Shown here piece by piece: positions 10,000-23,099 of a stretch of 64,000 bases of DNA (positions within the stretch are counted from its first letter, which is position 1; each line of letters opens with the position of its first letter). This DNA comes from Apostichopus japonicus (Eukaryota > Echinodermata > Holothuroidea > Aspidochirotida > Stichopodidae). Where the stretch lies: the NCBI RefSeq assembly GCF_037975245.1, contig NC_092577.1, positions 8,965,013-9,029,012 of the forward strand. Reading direction: 5' to 3'. The notes under the pieces were generated by a model. It had not been told where the DNA came from. It searched no databases and worked only from the letters and a program-made list of their open reading frames with translations. Made by a program: the position numbers and the translations under genes.

Positions 10000-12790
10000 A
10001 AAATTATGGTCAAAAACAAATCAGGACCCTAACAATTTCAGGTCCCGCTAAGTGGCATCTGCACGATTTCATGGGTGGTGGGGCCAAGTACCCAATTCCC
10101 CCGACTGGCAACATTTGACATTATTTAGAGTTGACTTTATTAATATTTCAACCAGTCATGTGACCAGCCTCATTGGTGTGAGGGGAAAACCTCGTCTTTC
10201 GTCCTCGTCTTAATAGTCAGAGAAGTTTTTTAGGCTTATATTGATTTGACCTTTCACAGCACCATGAAGTGTTTACCCTTTCTAACATGATTTTCTTTGG
10301 ATGCTCGCGTCCGATGGGAGGGGTTTAAACAGGGAGACCCCTTTTATGAATAAAATAACCTTAAATTAATAATTGTCAATGCTGTATATCAGCGGACAGG
10401 TTGACACAAGAACGGTTGTTCGATAAAATATCAATTATTTAAAGTTAATCAATATTTCTATTATATGGCCTACACGTGTCATTGAGTTGATGTGTCCGCT
10501 ATATATATATATTGCCCTTACTTTATATAAAATATTAGTGAAAAATTTTAAAGTGCATCTTTCAGCCACTCAAAATAGATATAGAAAACAAAGCTTTTAC
10601 ATTAAAACAAACTTGCAACATGTTGGTAAATATACGTTTATTATGCTAATTAGATACGAGGTACGTAACCTATTTTCTTTACATTGACCAGAGTAGTGTT
10701 TTATACATAGAGCTGTGAAATGTAGGTATAAGGTAGGATGATACTGAGCTAGACTTAACAATATTAATTGGATATTATGCACTATTTGTGTTACCGGTTA
10801 ATCCAGATAATGTCATTTCATGCTCGCTAAGCTCAACTTGCTTCAGTAAGGACTCTTACAGACAATAGGTTTGTATATGCACAGTACATAACAGCAGGGC
10901 TGTCAAATATTCTATTTACAGAATACGTACTGGTTTAAGTATTAAGGTTTCGGCATTTGGTTTAGTTGAGACAGACTGAAAAACAGCTTAGCTTGATGAG
11001 TCGCCATATTGTAAGGAGATGGTGATATTATAACGAATTTCTCCTTTAACTACATTTTTGTATTTTACCAAACTCTTAACAATCATAATGAATAAAAATA
11101 TGCTAACACAACGGTTCAAGGTTTCACACCCTCCCTCTACCCCTACCACCAGCCCGGTTAATTCATATCGGCCCCATGCCAGATCTGTGTGTGGTTGATC
11201 TTTAATGGTTTTGGCCATAAAATAATAAAAATGTTAATGGTATGACCAAAAAAAAATCGGATTGCTGAAAAAGAGGTAAAAGGAGTGTTGTAAAGTCCCC
11301 ACTTGTCAAACCACAATCCATATAATTGTGCTCTATTTACTTGTAGGTTAAGTCACCAGTATAAAGACACTTAGTGTAGACTTCTGCAAATGTTTGCGAT
11401 GATACTGTCCATTTACCGTGTCAGGGGCGACAGAGCCGTGAAAGAGGGTGGGTGGGGTAAGGGTGGGGGATTGATTGGGCACATGCTTTGCCACTATCCT
11501 GATAACCCTGGAAAGTGGCCTCCGCTTTTTAATGGAAATTACCAGTTCCCAACTGTGTAATTAAAAGTGCTCTCTTGTTGTTGTGTTTTTGTAACAAGTG
11601 CATTCATGTCTAAAACTTTGCTATAAAAAATAATAATAATGATAAAATATGCAGTTGAAAAGTACCGGTATAAAGAAACTTTGTGTTGAAAACAATTAAA
11701 TACTTTAATTTGTGAAGGGGAACGCACAGAGAATTCAATTTGAGAGGTTTAACATAATTTCAGAGTTTAGTGGTTTCTTGCGTAAAATCAAAGTCACATG
11801 CTCCAATGCCCTTCAGTGTTTGTGCTTCCATTAAACATGTCTTTTGCGAATCAACGAAGATCGCGTTAGTGTGGTTCTTAATAAAGTATGACCAGGAAGT
11901 TGTAGCAACTCCTTGGTATGAAGGAAGTCTGATATTTGGGACAAATGCAGTTCCTCACTGAGAACATCGTTGAATAGGAAGATTCGATTGTGTAATGGTT
12001 AAGGAAATTCTTATCAACTCCACTAAAATGTTATAAATTTGTACAATGTTATTTAGATCAATAACAAAAAACAATGCGTGATAACAATATTGAAGGGTTA
12101 TAATGAATAAATACTTAAAAAATAAGGAATCTTGGTATATCAGCCTTATTCATGTAATTGCAACATTTTGTGTTTACCATTTTACTGAAATCACCCGGGA
12201 GGATCAGTTGTTTCGCCAAGTAAATAATGTTGCTATGTCCTCGACCCTCCTACCCCTCTCCATTATAGTATTACTCCGTCTCAGCACAAGTGTCCCCCCC
12301 CCCCCATTATCGAAAAAATGTAATTTGTAGCATCTTAAATAAAACTATTTTGAGATTAAGAAAGCATAATTTAGCTATAAGTCATCATTCTAGATTTATA
12401 GTGAACTCTATCATTTCGAGTGATTTATGTCAACTGTATCCCTTTAGTTATGTCAAGGCGTAGTGTTTGTATTACGCGTCGGTACTTTCTTGCCGTACAA
12501 GCAAAGCGCCATCAGTAGGAATGGGTGGCTTCAGTATATGTCGCATGACGTCATTCTCCCTACTTCAATTCTATGATCCTTTCTAATTTAGTTTTCGTGG
12601 GATCGTTGAAACACAAGACGTGTGATTATTATTAATTCTGATCAGAATGATCAATCAGATGTGATTTATTTATTTGTTATTTTGTTGTTTACTTTTTTAT
12701 CGTCATTGATTTGATAATAAACTTGACTAGGAGGACATTCCTCTACGTCTTCTACATCTTACACGATGATTACTCTACTTCTATCTATAG
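10000..12790. other. Rest of the first large intron, nothing assignable
   Basis: AT-rich sequence with a short TA run near 10500 and a poly-C run at about 12293-12304. Small ORFs on both strands have no motif or splice support. TGACGTCA occurs at 12546-12553. Confidence 0.35.
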
Positions 12791-12867
12791 GTTCCGTTAT
12801 TACGTTCTGCCAGACACTATTCCGGTTGGATCCATTCCATCATCCTGGAAGTCAAGAAACGTGAAAG
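12791..12867 (+). CDS. Second visible exon of the NLR-like gene
   Basis: The exon is bounded by acceptor CTATCTATAG and donor GTATTG. Joined to the previous exon, the split codon becomes AAG and the frame reads KFRYYVLPDTIPVGSIPSS then WKSRNVK. A short, proline-rich, non-LRR segment after the last leucine-rich repeat is what I would expect at the C-terminal end of such a receptor. It ends in phase 1 (single G carried over), which fits the exon at 18319. The intervening intron is about 11.3 kb and repeat-filled. No stop occurs in the chosen frame, and the splice phases on both sides constrain it. Confidence 0.6.
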
Positions 12868-13979
12868 GTATTGTCAAAATGACGTCATAATGGACACATT
12901 TCAACTTTATTACATTTATTTAAAGGCTTTACCAACCAGCCAACTTTGTGAATTGCTTTTGACATGTAGAGTGTTATTGATTCACAGACAAGAGAGTAAT
13001 GGATCAGCAACACATGATTGCCATTTTAAATGAATTCGACACCCAGTCATGTGATAGTAAACAACAAATCGATTAATAAAAATGTAACAACATTAAATAT
13101 TGCTGAGCTTGGATGCTTTAAGAGATAAGTCATATTCCTAACATTTCGCTCTTTCGAGATCACTGCCCTAAAAGATATTTTGAGAGTAGCAATCAAATCA
13201 ACTGATGCTTTAAATCTCTTTCCGAAAAATAGTGGTATACACTTTGGGCAACTTAATTACACTGCGACAATTATTGTGTAAGATTTTGAAGTATTGTTGT
13301 GCCCATCGGAGTCTGAAAAACCCTACCCCACCCCCCCCCCCTCTTCCCAGCCAACACACACATTTAAGCAAATACACACCTCCGCTTAAAGCCATTCTTT
13401 CAATCTGAATTACAGAATAACGACACAAAGTGTAACTTAATTTTTTTGCAAGTTCGGAAAACGAAGTTTTTGTTTCTCTGAAAACTAAAATCCATGCATA
13501 AAAAAAATACAAAAATAAAAGTATAAATAAAAGTGGGTAATGATATGAGGGGACGCATTTAAAATTATATGTGAATTTAAAGCAATATTTTATTTATTTG
13601 TACTTTTAAAGAGGAGCACGGAGGTATACAATGGTGTGTCGTAAAGTTAAAGAGTGAACGTCTAGTGAGAGTAATATGATTCTGAGAGAGTTCTTTGCTG
13701 ACACTAACGCTGTACTTGGAAACAGGAAAATATAATTTAACTATTATCGTTCGAGAACGCTACCCCATAGGTATACAAACAGTGGTATGGGTGTCACATC
13801 GCTCGGTCTCAAATTGATGCCAAGTCGGTTGACAAACTGAAGATAAATTTATCATGGTCGTACACTTAAAATAGAGTTATAATACAAAAACGAAGAAAGG
13901 AAAACAGAATCGGTTTGTTGGTTATTCCTTACGTCTATATTTCCCCAAATTTGGATAATATTAGGTAAATAAAATGTGT

Positions 13980-14060
13980 TTAGCCTCTGAAAAAGATCCT
14001 GATAGGATCGAAACGTCAGGCCAACTTATTTTCACACGTAAATAAAATGCAGCAGATTCC
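13980..14060 (+). mobile_element. Penelope-like element remnant with a degenerate hammerhead-ribozyme core
   Basis: CTCTGAAAAAGATCC, then a GATA loop, then GGATCGAAACGTCAGGCC. This matches the layout CUGANGA-stem II-GAAAC-GUC of the short hammerhead motifs described in Penelope-like retroelements, with a 5-bp stem II (GATCC/GGATC). The CUGANGA box reads CTGAAAA, so the catalytic G is replaced by A and self-cleavage should be lost. Only the terminal motif is recognised; no coding part of the element is visible nearby. Confidence 0.55.
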
Positions 14061-14632
14061 TGATGCTTGGCCCCACCCCTCCAACAGGGCCTTGCACTTC
14101 AATCCGCTGAAAATTGAGCACTTCTCATAAATAAATTCCAGTGTTTTATACAATTACTTCAATATATCTGCAAAGCGTTGCAGCGTAATTCCAACGGATC
14201 CGCACTAGCCTGCTGGGAATACATGCTAGATAAATATCATTTATTTATAACATGTGATCTCCGAGGCGCTTCCCCTCGTGGAACAAACCAGTGCTTCTAA
14301 TATTTTCCAGAGAAATGTTATTCCTCTATCTTATGTACACGTAGTTGTTGTGGTTGAACTCGCTATAAGAGAACAAGAAATATTAGAAATGCTGCTTTTA
14401 ACTGGGCGTTAGCCCCTCGACCCGCTTCCGGGCTCTGAGAAACGTTCTGTATAAAGTTGAGGTTAAGCTTCTTTCTGACAACTATTTCTCAACATTCTGC
14501 AGCTTCTGGGGATTTCGCATAATAAAAAAATATCTAATTTACATTTTTTAGTCTGTAAATCTGCAAAGCGAAATGCATAAAAAAGGCTTTAGTTTGGATC
14601 TGATAAGTATTATAGTTACATTTTCAAGCTAT

Positions 14633-15238
14633 TGTAACCGAACTTGCGTAGTATTGAAACTTTGAAAGCTATTCTTTCAGCTGTATTAACTGTTTAAGTA
14701 ATGGTATACTTCTTTGCCGGGAAATCCCCGTTATCCTCCTAAGTTGTTTACTATGACGTAAGCAATTGTGGCCTTTCGGTCCCCGGAAGACTGGTGACCG
14801 CAACTCTGAGGCGGTGTACTTTGAAGTAGAACATTCTCGCGTAAACCTAAGCCATTGTTCAGGCTAGTATAAAAGGAACTGATGGTACGTGCAGCGTGGG
14901 ACTCTTTGACAAAATCTCTCAAGACGTCTACGTACGGTACGTTATCATATCATTTACTTGAATCCAAGTCGGTAGGTTTCTAATACCACGGCACCGTGTA
15001 TAACTGTTCGTAGATATTGTAAGAGCTCAGAATATTATTGAATACATTTGTGAGTTGTATAAATTGTAAGCAAACTGCGCTACTACTGCACTGAGGGAGA
15101 TTACGCCCAGTTGTTTAGGAGTAACATTATTGACCGACTGTTGTCATTTTACGTTATTTAGTAGCGCTCTGAACTGAGTGACAATGTGTTTACTTTAGTA
15201 GTGATCAGTGTTCTGCTGTGATTGGATATATTTCAGTT
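14633..15238 (+). mobile_element. LTR-like 600-bp repeat, copy 1 (candidate solo LTR)
   Basis: About 606 bp matching 39556-40171 over its full length, starting TGTAACCGAACTT. It contains AGTATAAAAGGAACTG, a good TATA box on the plus strand, about 240 bp in. A promoter-bearing dispersed repeat starting with TG suggests a solo LTR of a retrotransposon, but I found no matching target duplication and no flanking internal region. The reverse 63-aa ORF (14731-14922) is partly shared with the second copy only because the DNA is conserved. Confidence 0.5.
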
Positions 15239-15400
15239 AGTCCGTAAGTAGGAACATAAGTGAATAGCCTAGGTCAGCTATCAGAAAGATGCATTACTGC
15301 CATTTAGTCCATCGATTGGTTCTTAGTATATTTACATCGATTAACGGCATTGCAGACACCGTTAAGTTAAATCTGTAGCTTTGAATCTGTTTTCATATTT

Positions 15401-15452
15401 AGACGCTGCGTTTGGCGTTCCGTTTATCGCCGCGTTATATGTAGCGTTAACC
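15401..15452. repeat. GCTGCGTT minisatellite, left part
   Basis: Short 10-12-bp units such as GACGCTGCGTTTGGCGTTCC immediately before the LINE tail at about 15460. The array resumes at 15789. Confidence 0.7.
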
Positions 15453-15459
15453 AATAACA

Positions 15460-15788
15460 ATTGGTTATCAAATGATGAGCTCTACAACGAAACCAACCAA
15501 ACACCTTGGTCATCCATAGTCGCACATAAAAGATTGAGATTTTTCGGTCATGTAGCAAGACTCCAGGAGGACGCTCCAGCAAAGGTTGAGAGAAGCACTG
15601 AGACATAATGCTAAACCAGTAGGAAGGTCCGTGACTACCTTGCTTGGAAAAATAAAGTCGCGATTTAAGGACATTAATATTAAAAATTTCGAGGAAGCTA
15701 TAAACCTTGCGCAAGATCGTGATACGTGGCGAACGTTAATCACTGAGCATGTCAGATAGACGAGACTCAAGTTACTACTATTACTATA
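15460..15788 (+). pseudogene. Second RTE/Jockey-like LINE 3' tail, frameshifted
   Basis: The frame reads KRLRFFGHVARLQEDAPAK, then after a one-base shift near 15588 continues LRHNAKPVGR and ends NLAQDRDTWRTL before a TAG at 15757-15759. The RxFGHVARL ... AQDRxxW pattern is the C-terminal tail of non-LTR retrotransposon reverse transcriptases. It is followed by a short TACTAT-type microsatellite, a usual RTE-like 3' end. It differs from the fragment at 5090, so it is a separate family or an old copy. It is 5' truncated and sits inside a minisatellite. Confidence 0.75.
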
Positions 15789-15950
15789 TGTTGCGTTATA
15801 CGCTGCGTTGGGCCCCGCGTTGTACGTTGCGTTAAACGCTGCGTGTGGCGCTGCATTGGACGTTTCGTTGGGCGTTGCGTTTAGTGCCGTGTTCTGCGCT
15901 GCGTTTAGACGCTGCGTTGATGAATTGCGTTAACAGTTACGTTCAGCGTA
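15789..15950. repeat. GCTGCGTT minisatellite, right part
   Basis: Some 12-14 diverged units of the form CGCTGCGTT/GGCGTTGCGTT, continuing the array interrupted by the LINE tail. Confidence 0.75.
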
Positions 15951-17920
15951 ATAAAGGATAAGTTAAAGAACATTTAATGAACCTAGTAAGGAGACGGAAG
16001 TCTGAATAAATGATACCACTGGGCCGCGAGCACTTTAGCATCTCCTCCATTGTCATCTTTTTGTCGAGATTCTCTTTGCCAACCCCATCATTAAAGACTG
16101 CCCCACCAGACAGGGAAGTGACGTTACACTATCAATATACATACTGTTTATCGATTCGATACAGTTTCACATCGGTATTATATACTTGATGAGGTAACGT
16201 ATACTTTACTCGATATAATGCGTAGTATCTGTCGCAGTTTGAACTTAACATTTTCTTTGAATTTCGCTGAGATGCTAAAATGTCCTAAAAAGATTCAACA
16301 TGTTTGAGTAAGGCAGCTTACTGTGTTTCTAAGAGTATCCATTGACCTTACAAGTAGTAGTTAAGAGAGCAATTCAGAATAGATACAATTCAATTAGTCT
16401 TCTTCATCGGTCAACGAGTAAATACAACAAAATATCAATAATGTTTTTAAGTGAATGTTTTCAACTGTATAGTCCACCATCTAGTCTACAAACGTAACTG
16501 TAGACATTATAGGTATCATGTATTCATTGTAGTCGTTTGAGTGAGTTAAAATCAAACGAACGCATTACTAAGCAGAAACGGATACAGGCGAGTGGTCGGG
16601 TGCAGGAGGGGATGTATAGAATTCACGCCGTGATTCTTGCTCATGTGCTATTTACTCGTTGGTTGTTATGGTGTCTCTTTTGGGGAGTGGGGGGGGGGGG
16701 GTTGGTGGGGGGATTTCACCAAGGGGATGCCGTATAGGTACGTCTTGTTGTGATATCATTTACGTTGTTTTGGGGGATTTTTTAATGTTCTTACTCATTA
16801 AATAAAAATATTGCTCAAGAGAAAGTATTCATAATTCCAGTAAACTGTCACAGATGCACCTACTGCAGGTCATGGTAGTCTATAATAAAAAAGAAGTCAT
16901 CGTGGTTATTCACACTAGATTCTTCTTTCTTGAGTTAAGTGGAAATGAGCATTTGTCATATCGTCACCAGAATTGTTACTGAATCATAACCGTAAAAATA
17001 GGGACCTGCTTTTATTTGTAGCAGGTGGGTAGTTCTGGACAGGTAAACGGCGGTTATTAATAGAGTGTGCACTGCAGTTATGATATCATTGTAGGATCGG
17101 TTGCGATAGCCTAGGCTCGCATTCAAATTCCGTAATCAGAAGATGTAAAGAAACAGAAACAAAGGGACGTTACAATGGTCTGTTCTCTTTCAATTCAACA
17201 ATTATTGTAACTGTTATACAATTGCTGCTGATGTTTCTGTTTAGTTCGTATTGCAGTGTTGCCAGTTATCTTATTGATGATCTGAAAGACAAACCACGAC
17301 ACAATACATGATTTATATTGATATGGTATCTTCAATTAAAATGTGTTTACACGTAAGTGTTGTTTGCCTCCATTTATACTTCTGTTGATAACAGACTTTA
17401 ATGTAGGTTTCTTAAAACTTCTCAGAAATTTGGACAGCGTTATTGTTCAATGTCACAATTGTGCATATCAAGTCATAGCAACACGATGTTAGATTATACA
17501 TACCTTCCTCCTCCATATAAGGTACTAGTAGAGAGATTGATGCATTTAGTCTCAATACAGTTGAAAACAATCAAACCTAAGAAAGTGACTGGAAACAAGA
17601 AATATAAACCTTAGTTTACACAACTGACATTCTCTCAGGACTTCGGAAATGTGATCACGTGATTATGACGATGATTTGTCTAGGCTTGTAGCGCCATAAA
17701 TCCAAATACTACATTTTCTTTATGATCAACATTTAAATTTTTGGCTTTCATGATCTGTGATGACGTCACTGATGTTGAGTGTTCTCTGATCAGTTCATCG
17801 TCTCATGGATGATTATTCTTGATCTGAGCATCGAATACTCGACTATCATGATTTGTTTTCTTAATTTAGTTCAATATTCACTCCTATTTGAGTTGTTCCA
17901 CATGTGTTATGTAGGATGAG
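15951..17920. other. Second intron, nothing recognised
   Basis: AT-rich sequence with a poly-G run at about 16689-16700. TGACGTCA occurs at 17761-17768. No gene is supported. Confidence 0.35.
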
Positions 17921-18125
17921 TGTACAACTGATCAGTTATGCTAATGAAATGACAACAATTCTAACCTGATTGGTTATGTAACTAAGAGGATAACGGTTGT
18001 AAACTGATCAGGTATAAAACCGAGATGATAATGATAGTAAACTGATCGGTAAAATTACTGAGATATAAGGATTGTAAACTGATCAGATATATTACTGAGA
18101 TGATAATGATAGTAAACTGTCAAGA
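17921..18125. repeat. 37-40-bp minisatellite (GTAAACTGATCAGG)
   Basis: Five diverged units with the order GTAAACTGATCAG, ATTACTGAGAT, GATAATGATA, ending with a partial copy. It lies within the intron about 200 bp upstream of the exon at 18319. Confidence 0.75.
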
Positions 18126-18318
18126 TCAAACTTAAGGAATCAACCAGATTGATTTATCAGCCGATATAAGGGTATCATCAAGGCCAACATAAATCCGGTG
18201 AATATAATGTTTAATATTTCATTTCAGCCCCACCCCCCGCCCCCCCCCCCCCAACAAAAAATAGAGAGGTTTAAATTGCATTCGCATTTTTATCAATTTC
18301 GTTCATTTTATTCATCAG

Positions 18319-18377
18319 TATGGAACGATTATTACAGTCGTTATTGTCGCCTGAATCTACAGACCGGTCTATGGCAG
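18319..18377 (+). CDS. Third visible exon of the NLR-like gene
   Basis: A polypyrimidine tract and acceptor (TTTTATTCATCAG) precede the exon and donor GTAAGTG follows. The carried-over G completes a valine codon and the frame reads VWNDYYSRYCRLNLQTGLWQ, ending in phase 0. The RLNLQTGLWQ string reads like a compact terminal module of invertebrate NLR-type proteins; that is recall, not an alignment. A longer ORF starting at 18198 runs across this exon but begins in intronic poly-C sequence and reads past the donor, so it is not a separate gene. Confidence 0.6.
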
Positions 18378-21246
18378 GTAAGTGATTGTGCTCCTTTCTT
18401 ACAGCTATTGCTCATAATGCATTCTGGTCAGCTAATTTGAGCTAAGCTGCCCTCTGTATTACCAAACCAGTAAATATAAAATAAATAATAGTGAAAACAT
18501 AATCCGGAAAAGGCACTTAGTTGATGGTAGATTTGAATTAGATTGTGATAAACAGATATAAGTTAAAACAGCTTAAATTTACAGACTTCTTCTTGCTCCT
18601 GCTCCCAAACGTTGGTCAGATTTCTTTTATTATTGTTGCCTTTTCTACCTGAATGTCACCCCGTGTGTCCCTTATTACCCAACCATAAATTTGTTTTATC
18701 ATTCAAGATATGCTCTCACAGGTATATAAAAAGGTACAATACTGGCTTTTAGAAACGAGACACACATGCTAATTTTTCATAAATTCAGAATTGTATAAAT
18801 ATTTTTGCTAACGTTGAAGATCGCCGTATAAGAAAGAAGAGAAATTGAGAGATTAGAACAGAGAATGGGGGGGGGGGGGGGTGGAGAGTCCCCATAATGA
18901 AGTAACGATAGTTATATTTAAAGATAAATGTTCATTTGTCCAATGACGAGGAGGTATTTGTCCAGGATGTGTATATCGCACAATACAACGTAGACGTCAG
19001 AAACCCTTATGACGAGGTATGATACAAATTAATGAAGGCAAGGGGGCATTAAACGACAATAATGAAGTCTCCAGTCCACGCTCGTACTCCAGCACTTTCT
19101 TCCTATATCCTAAGTATTGTTGTCCTTCTTTATCTGTATGTAGCCCCCCCCCCCCCCCCCCGATGTGTCCTCCTTACAGAAGTAATTGCCTTGTGAATCA
19201 ATGAACATTCTCAATTTAAAAGAGAGAATATTCATACAGATGAAAACATATAAAGCGAAATAAATCTATCGTGTTTCCAGTGTCTCTCTTCCACACCGTC
19301 TCAGTAAAAAATGTTTTATTGGTGAACACATGGATGCATACTTTTCCCTCTAGAATATTTACGTCTGACGTCACTGCACGCAGAAATATAACAGTTAGTA
19401 AATGTTACTCGGTTCCAATAGTTTCAGTTGTAATTGGATTTGAGGGATCCCTATTGATTATATTTTATTATTTATTTAGATTAATGTATATATATAAGTG
19501 ACTGACATAAATGTTTGGTCCCAGCAGGATTATATATAAAAGGGCAGATCTGGTTTTAACTTGAAACAAAGAAACAAGTTTGTTTTTGAGGTAGATTTCA
19601 TCAATTTGATGTACTTTAACATACTAGCAAAATTAAAGGAGAGGTGACTACTTAAAAGTTAAACTAAAAGATTAAATTTAAGGTTTATATTTAACTTTCA
19701 AGAAACGTCCTTTTGTACCATCCTATATATGAACAGTACTATGAATAAGCAGCAGCATTATGATACGACAAATGGAAAACGGTGATTCTGAACTAAGAAT
19801 GGTTTAAAACATTTGCATTATTTCTTTCGTCTTTTGAATAACTACTGTGAATAAATTAGGTATCTTCATAATTATAATTAAGCGCTAACGCTACTATAAT
19901 GCAACATCCTGGCCTTGTATCCTTACATGGTTGCTATTGTCATTAGTGCTCTTCCCATCAGAACTATTCAATGTGTATGTATCTTATAGTATAAGAAACA
20001 CTCTGATGTAGTTGAGTCAATTTTTCCTGATTCCGAGCCGAGTCCGAGTCTACTTGGTTAAAGTATGGTACTCTCGAGATCGAACAGAGTTCTATAGAGT
20101 ATATATATAAGCAACCCAAACCAAGTCCGATTCTAGTCAGTAGAGATAATGCCATACAGAGCTCACTGGTCTGAGAAATATACAGAGCGTATTGGTTACT
20201 ATAAAAACTGCTAATTTCCAAATTAAAAAACCGTCAACCCTTCCTGGTCTAAATTTGCCTAATATGGAACATAGAGTGAGGCAAAGTGTGAATAGCCTTA
20301 TATGAAATAACATACGTTTACCACTTTTTAATGCGCTTTCCTGTTGATACATGTATAATGTTATGGGTATAATAGTTTATGTAGTGTATAATGTGTATGT
20401 ATGTTTTTATTGAAGAAATCGTTGCAATGTGTACTGTGTTTGTACACTGCAATGACTAAAGGATCAACGCAAGGATGGAAATATTTTTTTCATGAAATAA
20501 TTATTTACAAACTTCAAATATCAAATACGCATATGACACGGCAAATATGGAAGACAAAAACTATTGAAGGGTTATATAATTCCATGATATTTCATGAAAT
20601 TTGTCAACAATAACAGATCTACACAGATCTCTAATCTATTTAAACTATCGTTATCTTTCCTTGTTACTACGCTTCGAGATTTTATCTTTCAACTGCATCT
20701 CCCAAACTTTCATGGATATCATTAAAGGATTGCCTACGGTATACGATAGCAACAGATCATATAAGATGGAGTGGGGGTGGGGGTAGGGATAGTAACCAAA
20801 ATACTGCTTCATTGGATATTCAAGATTATACATTGTTTGTACATTCCATCGATTCAACCTCGAGGATCGTATAAATAGTTCTATCTTTGAATACTGCTCT
20901 CTTTCCCTTCTCGTTATCATCTCAGTAAGAAGCTCATCATTATGACGTCACTCAGTACTTAATGACGTTACTCAGTGTTTGATAACGGGTTTAAAACTAA
21001 TGTTTTCTTCTCTATAAAGCTGATGTGTGTATTCATGTTATTAAGTCCGTGCATCTTAAAGTGACGACTCTGTCTCCTATATTGACTTAAGTGTGTTCAA
21101 TACAGATGTGCGTTTACCTGCCAGGAAATAGTTTACTGCGATATTTGTGAACATATATCATTCTAACTTATACATTTTTTGCTTTATCATATTTTCCTGA
21201 AAACAATTTTAAAATCTCATGATAATAAACTTTCTCTTCCTTTCAG
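18378..21246. other. Third intron, simple repeats only
   Basis: Contains poly-G and poly-C runs near 18867 and 19144 and TGACGTCA at 19366 and 20943. Short ORFs on both strands have no recognised motifs or splice context. Confidence 0.35.
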
Positions 21247-21282
21247 GCTTGCGACGGGCTGGGCAATCTACCAGGATAAAAG
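21247..21282 (+). CDS. Fourth exon of the NLR-like gene, containing the stop codon
   Basis: A 36-base exon between acceptor CTTCCTTTCAG and donor GTAAGAG. Following the phase-0 end of the previous exon it reads ACDGLGNLPG and then a TAA stop at 21277-21279, so the protein would end here and the last bases plus later exons would be 3' UTR. A stop this close to the last junction would not be expected to trigger decay. If exon 3 is skipped, the frame changes and stays open through this exon and the next (starting GLRRAGQSTRIKG), giving a basic alternative tail. Which form is used needs transcript reads across the junctions. Confidence 0.5.
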
Positions 21283-22119
21283 GTAAGAGAGACTTAGATT
21301 CATGTTTCTGTTACTTAGTAACGGTAATTTAGTAACAGGCAGGAGGTGTCAAGTACTGAGTACAAAAGAAATAAGACCAAAGAGTATTATACTTTGATTC
21401 TCATCAGGCAGGAAAGATTTATAATTGATGTGTATCGAACAGGGAATTTAGATTTATATCACGTAATGCTGATAGCACTGTTCTCAATGTCAAGTTTAGA
21501 TACTGCCTAAATAATCTTCCTTTCACACACACAGTCAAAGAAATGCTAAATTAAGAAACGGATAGACTTCTATATACTACAAGGTTTAGGTAGATTGTTT
21601 AAAATATAAATGTCTAAAACTAGACTATGTTACCCAAAGTTTGATGGAAATTTAAATTAGCCCAACCCTCTGCATGGACATCTTTGGTCCACCAACTTTC
21701 TTCGGCGGAGTTTTAGAAGTCATTCATCGTTTAATAGTTGTAATACATCTTGATATATTGCGTATATAGACATCTTAGACATAACTGTAAGGTGTAACCA
21801 CGTCGATGCAGAAACAATATTGATTAATTACCTAGATATGTAGCTATTTTCATGTTTATGGATAAAGGAAGGAAATTACTATTGGATGTCGAACATTACA
21901 CCGACAAAAACGTTTCAAATATTGTCATATACAGCTGAAATTTTCACTCTTCAACCTCCGGATTACTATTGTTATTAATTGAGAATCGCTTTTCTGTTAC
22001 TGTACATAGAAACTAACCACATAGTGATAGGGATAGGGCTAAGGGATATAGCGCACTGTAATAAGGATGACCTTTGTTTTATTAAGTTATGTATGCTTAT
22101 TTGTTTCTCATTCTTGCAG

Positions 22120-22150
22120 GGTTACATCGGAAGATGATACGGATGAAGAA
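22120..22150 (+). other. Possible last small exon (3' UTR or alternative C-terminus) of the NLR-like gene
   Basis: A 31-base stretch with a good acceptor (GTTTCTCATTCTTGCAG) and donor (GTAAGAAT). In the main splice form it follows the stop and would be untranslated. In one other frame it encodes an acidic run, VTSEDDTDEE, continuous with YQDKR from the previous exon, but that frame is not reached by the phases of the upstream exons. It is a credible exon by signals, with uncertain coding role. Confidence 0.4.
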
Positions 22151-23099
22151 GTAAGAATATCGAATATTTCGTTTTCAGTTTGTCTCATACTAAGTAATAT
22201 TCCATAACTAAACAACAGCTAATCTTGGCGAGACATCCTTACAGTTAATCATAAACAACATGAATATGAAGGTCTTCAATGGAGGGTAGTTAACAACAAA
22301 GCTCGTCAAATCTTCAAGATCAACGTAAATAAAATATATATATATAAAAATGGAATTGTCTGAGAGTTCGTGTTAATTGCTGATAATTTATTATCAATTT
22401 TTTTGTACATTACATGTATATAACCACATGTCCGCCTACGTCTGTTGAGTAAATAGAATGTTGTACCACGGATCGCTTGCCTCTTGAATTGCAAACAAGC
22501 TGATGTTTGTATATTGCTTATAATATCGAGCTAAGAAAGACTTCAAAAGTGAGCTAATGAAAACAATAACAATTGTAATGATCTTATCACGGATCTTAAA
22601 CTGTTCATCCTGAGTAACTGTTCATATACTTTGGTAATTAATCTTAACAGTAATTGACTGATAGCAAGAATAAGGGAGTTTATTTGATCATTATATTTAG
22701 AGAGAAACTAGTAGATAAAGGAGCTAATTTATGCATGATAACACTAATGTCATGATGGTCTAGCGATCGAGCGTAATCCGATGATGAATAATCAAACTAT
22801 TTGCAGCTTGTTTCTGTCTGGACCGTAACCATCTAATGTAGTAATGATGCCTAAATATGACTTAATAGAGCCAAAAGCTATAATTGATACATTAAAATGA
22901 AGAGGCTAAAATAATGTGTTTTCCTTTAAACATTCGACTAATCTAATTCTACTATATTGTATAATAGACAGTGGGAGCGTAGAAACACTAAATCAATATT
23001 ATTATGTTGCCGCTATATGGAAGAGTATTTGAGTACATAAGATTAAGTGTGAGAATGAATTGATTAGTGACATTAGGCAGAAGTATTGTCTTAATATGT

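Noticed and set aside
9698-10118. Glycine- and proline-rich ORFs of 71-103 aa
   Set aside because: They come from the GGACAATT minisatellite; reading frames on both strands and no start or splice context.
21247-22150. Reading the last two exons as LATGWAIYQDKR then VTSEDDTDEE
   Set aside because: Attractive peptide, but the phase 0 end of the exon at 18319-18377 and the phase 1 end of the exon at 12791-12867 do not lead into this frame.
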